Origin: Pandoraea anhela
GTDB lineage: Bacteria > Pseudomonadota > Gammaproteobacteria > Burkholderiales > Burkholderiaceae
Length of the DNA stretch: 64,000 bases
Direction of reading: 5' to 3'
Assembly: GCF_902459655.1 (NCBI RefSeq)
Contig: NZ_CABPSB010000012.1
Location: forward strand, 62,001 to 126,000
Shown piece by piece: positions 46,401 through 52,774 of this stretch (position 1 is its first letter; each line of letters starts with the position of its first letter). The notes under the pieces were generated by a model, which searched no databases, was not told where the DNA came from, and was given only the letters and a program-made list of their open reading frames with translations. Made by a program: the position numbers and the translations under genes.

Positions 46401-47709
46401 GCCTGACGCCTGGGTGCCGGCGCGTCTCGTGCGTGTGGAGGAACTCCCGCTGACGGCTAACGGCAAAGTGGACCGCCGCGCGTTGCTGGCGGCCGTGGCG
46501 GACGTGACGGACGTGGCGGCGGCGGCGTCGCCTTCGCAGACGCGTGCAGAGGCGGCGCCGCTCAATGCGCTCGAAGCGCGTATCGCCGACGTCTGGCAGG
46601 CGGTACTCAAGGTCGGGCAAGTCGGTCGCGACGCCAATTTCTTCGAGATCGGCGGCGACTCCATTCTGGCGTTGCAAGTGATCGCTCGCCTCAAACGCGG
46701 CACACCGCCGCTCAAGCTGAGTCTGCGCGAGCTGATGCAGCACGGCACGGTCGCACGACTGGCGGCCGCGCTTTCGCCATCGGACGCGGCGCCCGCAGCC
46801 GGGGGCGATTTGCTGGTGCGTCTGAATCACGGCACGTCGTCGGCGCCGGCGCTGTTCTGCGTGCATCCGGCAGTGGGGACGGTGTTCGACTACCGGCCAC
46901 TCGCTCAGGCGCTGAGCGGGACGCGTCCGGTGATCGGCATCCAGTCGCGCATGCTGCTCGACCCGAAATGGACCGACACGTCGCTCGATGAGATGGCGGC
47001 ACGCTACGTCGACGCCATGCGCACCGCGCAACCGCAAGGCCCTTATCATCTGCTCGGCTGGTCGCTCGGTGGTCCGATAGCGCTGGCGATGGCCGAACGT
47101 CTGCGTGCGAGCGCAGAGACGGTGGCGTTCCTCGGACTCGCGGACACTTTCGTCCCGCAGCACGAGGCGCAGACGGCATCCGTTGCGACGTCGCGTGACT
47201 GGACCGGCGATCTGCTCGACTATCTGGTCACGATCCTGCCGCAGGTGGATGCCGCCGGGCTGCGGGCATCGCTGGCCTCGCATGCGGGCAAGCCGCTGGA
47301 CGAAGGGGTGCTCGCGGCGGCCGTCGATGCGGCGTTGACGATGCACAACGGCGACGCCGCGTCGTCGGCGGCGGGAGACTACGCGTCGCTCGGCCGCGAC
47401 GAACTCGCGCATATGTTCCGCGTGACCGCGCATCTGCGTTCGCTGGCCGACGCACATCGGTTACGTCCCGCCGTCGTCCCGGTGCATGCCTGGTGGGTAG
47501 AGCGTCGCGCTGCGCAAGATCGGGCGCGATTCACCCGGGCCATCGGTGCGGCGCCGGTGTACGAGGGCACGGTGGCGTCGAGCCACATGCAGTTGCCGCG
47601 CACGCAGGCGTGGATCGACGACGTGGTGCGCGCGTTGAGCGAAGTGAGTCCTTCCGGGGTGGCGGGTAAGTCGGATGAGGCGGGCGCGGGGTGGCGGTTG
47701 GCGTCCTGA
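43411..47709 (+). CDS. NRPS 3: C-A(Asp)-PCP-TE (termination module)
   Basis: 1432 residues. The condensation domain His pair is at about 198 (HHIVADAW, DA instead of DG). The adenylation domain (about 515-1020) has D-L-T-K-V-G-H-V-G, an Asp code, and closely resembles A2 of NRPS 1 (both share TVAADLGHT and HYGPTETTVG). The carrier Ser is 1084. The C-terminal thioesterase (about 1140-1420) has the nucleophile in GWSLGG (Ser1218), so it releases the peptide by hydrolysis or cyclisation. AGGA lies eight bases before the ATG. A 9-bp repeat (46285-46320) encodes GQEGREGREGQE near the end of the A domain. Confidence 0.95.
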   Translation: MSLANSANVTGATGPAGAEDSALMRRFLALPGDKRRVFQTRAREQGIDLAGLPIPGGLRHGTDAPLSYAQQRLWVVEQLSPGTGAYNIPAAVRLHGALDVAALSQAFSAIVARHEALRTSFHEGPNGALQRVRAEVPFALDYEDWQGDAGSVADRQARVQACAQQEAVRPFALDAAPLMRARLIRLAPDEHVLLLTLHHIVADAWSMTRLVEECTRGYARLAAAGTHVAPLPDLAIQYADYAIWQRGWLEAGELERQLAYWREHIGEAHPVLPLPADRARPAVPSGRGATYVMQADAALTARLRALARTHDTTLYTVLLAAYGVWLGRISGVRDVCVGVPVAGRAKLETEPLIGFFVNTQVMRVGLDPTATFADLVATTRMRAIEAQAHADVPFDKLVEALQPARDAAVNALFQAKFNHEIARDAVPEMAGLRIEPLPVAGQSSHFDLSLDTLERGDTLQIALTYATDLFDATTVEPLARAFHRLLGQLTDSPRARLSDVALTTDAPCVVDGERRAWETGDWMDVWTSRVAQDGEALAVEGEGGAWSRRTLDGHANRVAQALASCGVGAEDRVALLMPRSAAWVAAMLGVWKLGAAYVPLDPAQPAARLAQLIDASGAKALIVAPGLASVPDVDGCRTLHSDTLLAGDAAGHEARFVSRSVHPSQAAYVIYTSGSTGQPKGVVVGRGALHNYVQGVSSRLSELPEAAGMAMVSTVAADLGHTVLFGALAMGRPLHLMPHDDAFDAGRFAQWMGARRIGVMKIVPSHLKGLLLAAGSEVLPHDWLVVGGEAADAELLALLHSHRPGLRVLNHYGPTETTVGVLTHAATSHDALLPVGAPLPNVSAYVLDDDLNAVPPGVSGELYIGGVALARGYLGEPGKTAERFVPDPWRPGARMYRTGDRVKRRFDGQIVYLGRADDQVKIRGYRVEPGEVAHALRALDGVRDAVVLVERQGADGLNGQEGREGREGQERGQPQLLGCFTGTLTHAQARTALQAVLPDAWVPARLVRVEELPLTANGKVDRRALLAAVADVTDVAAAASPSQTRAEAAPLNALEARIADVWQAVLKVGQVGRDANFFEIGGDSILALQVIARLKRGTPPLKLSLRELMQHGTVARLAAALSPSDAAPAAGGDLLVRLNHGTSSAPALFCVHPAVGTVFDYRPLAQALSGTRPVIGIQSRMLLDPKWTDTSLDEMAARYVDAMRTAQPQGPYHLLGWSLGGPIALAMAERLRASAETVAFLGLADTFVPQHEAQTASVATSRDWTGDLLDYLVTILPQVDAAGLRASLASHAGKPLDEGVLAAAVDAALTMHNGDAASSAAGDYASLGRDELAHMFRVTAHLRSLADAHRLRPAVVPVHAWWVERRAAQDRARFTRAIGAAPVYEGTVASSHMQLPRTQAWIDDVVRALSEVSPSGVAGKSDEAGAGWRLAS
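46285..46320 (+). repeat. In-frame 9-bp tandem repeat in NRPS 3
   Basis: GGGCAGGAG, GGGCGGGAG, GGGCGGGAG, GGGCAGGAG: four 9-bp steps in the C-terminal subdomain of the adenylation domain. Confidence 0.9.
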
Positions 47710-47789
47710 GCGCGATGGGGGGCAATGAGAGGCATGGGTAGCTGACGGGCGGTAATGCGTCGCATCGGGCGCGATCGGCACGGCGGCGC

Positions 47790-47850
47790 TTCGGCTCGCG
47801 GATCACCGATTCGTAGCGGCGTACGCGCACCCGTTGCCGTCTTGTAGGCT
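47790..47850 (+). promoter_or_regulatory. hrpII-type promoter (TTCG-N16-TTCG, -10 TAGGCT)
   Basis: TTCG at 47790-47793, exactly 16 bases, TTCG at 47810-47813. After 31 bases comes TAGGCT (47845-47850), matching the YANNNT -10 element expected 30-32 bases downstream. This is the architecture described for HrpB-dependent type III secretion genes of Ralstonia. A start near 47857 leaves a leader of about 120 bases before the 784-residue gene. Confidence 0.65.
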
Positions 47851-47976
47851 ATCGGGGTATGCCGGGCCATCGTCAATCGTGCTCGGCGCGGATATCGCTT
47901 GCGTTAGTACCCAGGGACTCCCGAAGTTCGATAGGCAGGTCGCAATGGTTCCATCGACTGCCCAAGGGAGGTTCCC

Positions 47977-50331
47977 ATGCCAAGTTCTTCGTCGTCTTTC
48001 CGCCGTTCAGGATCGTACGGATCGTCCGGTTCCGCTGCGGCGTCCCCCACTGAAACGCTCACGCACGATCGCGCTGCCGACGTTTCGCCGCCCGGTGCCG
48101 CAGCGCCGATATCGACACCGACCTCGACCTCGACCTCGACGCCGACGCGCGACCGGGGCCGCTCGGCCGACATCCGTTTGCAAACCCTGCGTGGCGGTGT
48201 GCGTGCGCCGACGCCGACGCCGGCGTCTGGTGAACCCGGCGCGAACCATGCCGATCCAGAAGCCGATCGCCGGCCCCTGTTCAATGCGCTGCCGAAAGAC
48301 TGGGAGGGCTTCCGCTCGCAAATCACGGCGGCGCGCACCCGGTTCATCGACACGGCGGAGATTGCGACGATCATCAACGAGGTGCGTCACACGGGCGCAC
48401 ATGCGATTCGCGAGGGCAAACTGGCGACGTCTGCCGAGGCATTGCTCGCCCAGGTCGACAAGCATTACCTCGACCGCTGGCGGCTGGCGCTGGGCATGGC
48501 GCCGGAAGACCTCGGCGCCCAGCAGCGGGCACAACGCAGCGCCAATCACCTGCTGCTGATCGCGAGGCTCGCGCCGAGTGCATTGCAGTACGGCGTGGTG
48601 CCGACGGTCGGACTGGTGACGCACGATCCCATGAAGACGCTCTACGCCAGCGTGGTGCTATCGATCGCAAATCTGGTGATCAACGCCGTCATGCAGCCGA
48701 TCACGACGGGCACGTCCGAGTTCATTCAGGCGCGCGGCGGCCCCTCCGTGAAGCTCGATGAAAAGTCGGTCAACTTCAAGCATCGCATGCCCATCGAATC
48801 GGACAAGACCCGAGCGGCCGCCAAAGCGCTGGAGGACGCGAAACAGGCGTTGCGCACGTGCGTGGACACGCTTCTCGGCCAGGACGTGGCGCTCGATGCA
48901 CCGGACATGCACGCACGGCTCGCCGCGCTCGCGCCGCACGATCGGGAGCGGGCGCTCGGCGCCTTCCGGCGTGTCGCCGAGGCGGGGCAGGCGGCGCAGA
49001 CGCAGGCCCGCACGCTCATGATGACGGTTTCGACGTTGCTGCGTCAGCGTGTCGCCAATCAGAGTCAGGGTGCGTTGAAGATCTCACGCCCGCCGTTCGC
49101 GGCGGTCGCATCGCTGCTCGGTCACGGGGCGCACCGCGCGAATCTGCTCAATTCACGCGAGGTGCTGCTCGTCTCCGTGGGCATCGTGCTCGCAAGCTTG
49201 CTGGTGCAGTTCCTGCTGCTCGCACCGAAGGACCAGCAGCGTAAGGTCGACGCCAAGCATCGTTTGAACGCCTTGTTCGCCGACGTGGTGAAGCCGGCGA
49301 GCCGCGCCAGGATGGCGGCGGGCGAAGTGCTCGGACCGCAGGACATGGACGAGGAAAAGCTCCGCAAGCTCGTTGTCTCGCCTGCGGAGGCGATGCTGGA
49401 GCGCGCTATCAAGGAAACGGAGAAAGCGCTGAATCGCTATCCGCCGCAGCGTCGCGAGGCGATTGCGAAGATGATCGAGGAATGGAAGGCGGATCGCGTC
49501 GGCTGGCTGGCGCGCTCGGGAGACGGCGCTGGCGTGGCGGAGATCAGCGAGCGCGCGCTCGATGTCGCCAATCGTGCGACCGGCGGCGGTCTGTGGCGCG
49601 CCGCGATCACCACCAAGTTCAACCGCCGCGAGATGACCGATGAGATGGTGCGCAGCTTCTGCAAATCCTATCAGTTGGGGTTGTTCGGCGCCGCCGGCGC
49701 GCAACTGGTGCCACGCCTGGTGAACGGACTGTCGGGCGGCGCCGCGAACGTGCCGCTGCCGGGCTATCTGGGTTTGCTGGGCGCGTCGTTACTGTCCAGC
49801 GCCACGGGCGCGTTCAGCGAAGACATGGTCGTCACGCTGGTGAACACCCGCAAAAAGGAAGACGCTGCGCAACAGCCGCCGATCTGGAAGGACATTGGCA
49901 CGGGCATGGCGGCGCTGGTCGTCAAATACCTGAATCAGCGCGAGGCCAATCAGGCGCTGAAGTCCGCACATGCGGCGCTCACCGACGGCGCGTATCTCGC
50001 GGCGCTGGACGTGAGCGCGAAACATCCGCAGGAGCCCAGTATCGCGCACGTGCCTGACGCGCAGGCGTCGATGACCGTCGTGACCGACGTACGCGGATTG
50101 CCGGACGAGGGCACGAGTGATAGGGATAGGGAGGCGGCGACGCCGGCATCGCGCGACCCGATGCATGGACTCGCGAATTCGCTCGGCATGGTAGACCCCG
50201 ATGATGCGTTCTTCGCGGGGCTGCACGCCGCAGTGTTCGGCATCGAGGGCGCAGACGAGCAAAGCGAGCAAAGCAAGGAAAGCGAGGAAAGCGAGGAAAT
50301 CAAGGACGGCGGGAAGAAAATGCCGGGCTGA
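47977..50331 (+). CDS. Large protein of unknown function; candidate type III secretion effector
   Basis: 784 residues; I do not recognise a family. The first 25 residues contain 11 Ser and no acidic residue (first is Glu26), and the next 80 are rich in Pro, Thr and Ser, as in type III secretion N-terminal signals. There is no Sec signal peptide. The middle is mostly helical, with one clear hydrophobic helix at about 395-417 (VLLVSVGIVLASLLVQ) and weaker hydrophobic helices at about 190-240 and 565-615. The C-terminus is an acidic 9-bp-repeat tail (EQSEQSKESEES). The ATG has GGGAGG six bases upstream. The gene is preceded by a hrpII-type promoter, not an IS box, although it sits between siderophore genes. 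It could also be an unrelated membrane-associated protein. Confidence 0.6.
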   Translation: MPSSSSSFRRSGSYGSSGSAAASPTETLTHDRAADVSPPGAAAPISTPTSTSTSTPTRDRGRSADIRLQTLRGGVRAPTPTPASGEPGANHADPEADRRPLFNALPKDWEGFRSQITAARTRFIDTAEIATIINEVRHTGAHAIREGKLATSAEALLAQVDKHYLDRWRLALGMAPEDLGAQQRAQRSANHLLLIARLAPSALQYGVVPTVGLVTHDPMKTLYASVVLSIANLVINAVMQPITTGTSEFIQARGGPSVKLDEKSVNFKHRMPIESDKTRAAAKALEDAKQALRTCVDTLLGQDVALDAPDMHARLAALAPHDRERALGAFRRVAEAGQAAQTQARTLMMTVSTLLRQRVANQSQGALKISRPPFAAVASLLGHGAHRANLLNSREVLLVSVGIVLASLLVQFLLLAPKDQQRKVDAKHRLNALFADVVKPASRARMAAGEVLGPQDMDEEKLRKLVVSPAEAMLERAIKETEKALNRYPPQRREAIAKMIEEWKADRVGWLARSGDGAGVAEISERALDVANRATGGGLWRAAITTKFNRREMTDEMVRSFCKSYQLGLFGAAGAQLVPRLVNGLSGGAANVPLPGYLGLLGASLLSSATGAFSEDMVVTLVNTRKKEDAAQQPPIWKDIGTGMAALVVKYLNQREANQALKSAHAALTDGAYLAALDVSAKHPQEPSIAHVPDAQASMTVVTDVRGLPDEGTSDRDREAATPASRDPMHGLANSLGMVDPDDAFFAGLHAAVFGIEGADEQSEQSKESEESEEIKDGGKKMPG
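50257..50301 (+). repeat. In-frame 9-bp tandem repeat at the effector-like C-terminus
   Basis: GAGCAAAGC twice, AAGGAAAGC, GAGGAAAGC, GAGGAAATC: five 9-bp steps encoding EQSEQSKESEESEEI. Confidence 0.9.
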
Positions 50332-50342
50332 TGAAGTGTGAC

Positions 50343-50372
50343 GTGACAAGGCCGAACCGCAGGCCTTGTCAC
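50343..50372. terminator. Hairpin between convergent effector-like and receptor genes
   Basis: Perfect 11-bp stem (GTGACAAGGCC at 50343-50353 with GGCCTTGTCAC at 50362-50372) and an eight-base loop, 11 bases past the effector-like stop. No T-run on either strand, so it is a weak or factor-assisted terminator. Confidence 0.6.
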
Positions 50373-50398
50373 ATATCGACGACTTGTCGACTTGGCAG

Positions 50399-50422
50399 CT
50401 TACCGACTCACCAACTTACCAA
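50399..50422. repeat. Three 8-bp tandem repeats at the receptor gene's 3' end
   Basis: CTTACCGA, CTCACCAA, CTTACCAA in exact 8-bp steps, running into the receptor stop codon at 50416. Confidence 0.75.
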
Positions 50423-52647
50423 CTGTACTTCGCCGTGCCCAGAATCGTGCGACGGGCACCGTAGGCGCACTGCGAGGTCGTCACGCACACGACGTAGGTC
50501 TTGTCGAAGATGTTGCTGCCGTCGAGCTGGAAGCGCCAGTGCTTGTCGTACTGGTAGTGCAGGCCGAGGTCGACCAGCGTGCGCGACGGCGCCTGTCCGG
50601 CGGTGTTGGTCGCGTCGATGTAGGTCGGCCCGACGTAGCGCACCCCACCGTTGAAGCCGAAGCCCTTGAGCACGCCCGCGTGGAACGTGTAGTCCGCCCA
50701 GAGGGCGGCGGCCGTGCGCGGTTGCTGCGGCGGCACCTTGTCGCGCAGCGTGGGGTCGTTCGTCTTCGAGTTCACGATGTTGGTGTTCGTGTACGAGCCG
50801 ACCACCTTCAGGTTGTCCGTGATCTCGCCGACGGCTTCCAGCTCGAAGCCCTTCGAATGCTGCTCGCCCGTCGTCACTGAAAACGCCGTGTTGACCGGAT
50901 CCGGCGTGGGCACGTTCGTCATGCGGATGTCGAACAGCGACAGCGTGACGAAGCTGTTGTAGCCCTTGGGCTGGTACTTCACGCCCACTTCATACTGCTT
51001 GCCCTTCGACGGGTTGAACTGGTTGCCGAAGCGGTCCGTGCCGACGTTCGGCTGGAACGACTCCGAGTAGCTGAAGTACGGCGCGAGCCCCATGTCGAAC
51101 AGATACGTCAGACCCGCACGATAGGTCGCCTGCGAGTCGGCCTGATTCGACGAGCGGTTCGTGAGACGGTTGTAGACGTTCTGCGCGGCCCAATCCTGGC
51201 GCACGCCCAGCGTGAGCAGCCACTTCTCGTACTTGATCTGATCCTGGAAGTAGAGCCCGCCCTGCGTGTAGCGAGAGTCCGTATTGAGCGCCTGACGCGT
51301 CAGGCCGAACACCGCCGCGCCATAGTTCGGCGAGAAGATGTCGAGCTGGTTCGACGCGCTGGCCACGCCCTGTCGCATGCTGCGATGCTCGTTGTAGTAG
51401 TAATAGTCGAAGCCGAACAGCGCCACGTGCGAGAGCGGGCCGGTCTGGAACTTCGTTTGCAACTGGTTATCGATCGTGACCACATCGGTCTGACGATAAT
51501 CGGCGAACGGCAGGCGATTGATCAGACGATTGCTGCCCGGGGCATAGCCGAGACCGTAAGCGTCCGTATCGACCTTGTAGTCGAAGTACGAATAGCGTGC
51601 GGCCTGCTTGAACGAGACCTGATCGTTGAAGCGGTGTTCGATCTGGTAGCCGGCGAAGACCTGTTCGCGCTTGATGTTGTCGTAGTTCGGATCGCCCACG
51701 AACCGGCCGACCGGGATCTGGCCGTTCGGGTTGGGCAACACCGTGCCCGAGGCGGGCAGGAACTGGCCGAAGCCGAGCTTGTCGCGCTGGTAACTGGCCT
51801 CGAACGTGATCGTGGTCTTGTCGGTGGCCTTCCACGTGAGCGACGGCGCGATATAGATACGGTCGTTCGGCGTGTAGTCGACCTGCGTGTTGCTGTCGCG
51901 AAACAGGCCGACGAGGCGGTAGAGCACCTTGCCGTCGGCATCGAGCGGGCCGCTGAAGTCGAACGCCGCCTGCTTGTTCTTGAACGAACCGGCCGAGAGC
52001 TGGATTTCGTGAAGCGGCGTGTCCAGCGGCTTCTTCGTCACCATATTGATCAGGCCGCCCGGTGTGTTCTGCCCATACAGCACCGAGGACGGGCCGCGCA
52101 GAATCTCGATGCGCTCGAGCGCATAGGGATCGAGCTGGAATTCGGTGGATGATTGCAGACGGGTGCCGTCCATGTATAAGCCCAGCGTCGACGCCGAGAA
52201 GCCACGGATGTTGATCCAGTCGAAGCGGGTCTCGAAGCCCGCGTTGTCGGCGAGCACGCCGGCGCTGTAGCGCATGGCCTGACTCACCGTCTGCGCGCCG
52301 AGGTCCTGAATCATTTCCTTCGGAATGACCGAGACCGACTGCGGATTCTCGATGAGCGGCGTGTCGGTTTTGGTGCCCGTGGTGCTGCGCTTGGCGACGA
52401 TGCCATCCACCGGGCCTGCACCGTTCTCCGGCGCACGCTCGGCGTTCACCTGGGTCGGGGCGAGTGCGACGTCCCCTTGCTGTGCGGGCGTCTGCGCATA
52501 CGCGCCGGACACGAATGCCGTCATGGCCAGCGGTGCGAAGGCGAGGCTCGCCGCGATCGCGATGTGACGATGGATTGGGCGGATCGGACGTTCGATCGAT
52601 CGCTGGCGACTGGCCCCCCGGCCACGGACGCTCCCGTAATGCTTCAT
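50416..52647 (-). CDS. TonB-dependent ferric siderophore receptor (FhuA/FoxA/OrbA-like)
   Basis: 743 residues. Signal peptide (hydrophobic IAIAASLAFAPLAMTAFVSG, cut after AYAQ), then a TonB plug domain (about 85-200; ENPQSVSVIP, WINIRGFSAS, ERIEILRGPSSVLYGQNTPG) and a beta-barrel to the end (LDGSNIFDKTYV; C-terminal YSW). Hydroxamate receptors of this class carry the ferric siderophore across the outer membrane. AGGAG lies six bases before the ATG. Its own exact TAAAT-N16-CGTC promoter lies about 80 bases upstream. The closing aromatic is Trp rather than the usual Phe. Confidence 0.95.
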   Translation of the reverse strand: MKHYGSVRGRGASRQRSIERPIRPIHRHIAIAASLAFAPLAMTAFVSGAYAQTPAQQGDVALAPTQVNAERAPENGAGPVDGIVAKRSTTGTKTDTPLIENPQSVSVIPKEMIQDLGAQTVSQAMRYSAGVLADNAGFETRFDWINIRGFSASTLGLYMDGTRLQSSTEFQLDPYALERIEILRGPSSVLYGQNTPGGLINMVTKKPLDTPLHEIQLSAGSFKNKQAAFDFSGPLDADGKVLYRLVGLFRDSNTQVDYTPNDRIYIAPSLTWKATDKTTITFEASYQRDKLGFGQFLPASGTVLPNPNGQIPVGRFVGDPNYDNIKREQVFAGYQIEHRFNDQVSFKQAARYSYFDYKVDTDAYGLGYAPGSNRLINRLPFADYRQTDVVTIDNQLQTKFQTGPLSHVALFGFDYYYYNEHRSMRQGVASASNQLDIFSPNYGAAVFGLTRQALNTDSRYTQGGLYFQDQIKYEKWLLTLGVRQDWAAQNVYNRLTNRSSNQADSQATYRAGLTYLFDMGLAPYFSYSESFQPNVGTDRFGNQFNPSKGKQYEVGVKYQPKGYNSFVTLSLFDIRMTNVPTPDPVNTAFSVTTGEQHSKGFELEAVGEITDNLKVVGSYTNTNIVNSKTNDPTLRDKVPPQQPRTAAALWADYTFHAGVLKGFGFNGGVRYVGPTYIDATNTAGQAPSRTLVDLGLHYQYDKHWRFQLDGSNIFDKTYVVCVTTSQCAYGARRTILGTAKYSW

Positions 52648-52726
52648 CTAAGACTCCTGGGTGTTATCGGAAACTGAGGCGACGTGCGCACTCGTGTCCC
52701 CGGGCGACGGCACCTATCGAGTAGTG

Positions 52727-52751
52727 GACGAACCAAGGCGTCGGATATTTA
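52727..52751 (-). promoter_or_regulatory. IS-box promoter (TAAAT-N16-CGTC) for the receptor gene
   Basis: On the minus strand TAAAT (complement of 52747-52751), 16 bases, CGTC (complement of 52727-52730). The predicted start near 52720 leaves a leader of about 73 bases. The -10 region reads TGGTTCGTC, shared with the acylase promoter. Confidence 0.8.
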
Positions 52752-52774
52752 GGGGGCTTTCATCCGGATGTCAC

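Noticed and set aside
47977-50331. 784-residue protein as an NRPS tailoring or transport component
   Set aside because: No enzymatic motif, no transporter-like membrane pattern, and its promoter is of a different type from all siderophore operons.
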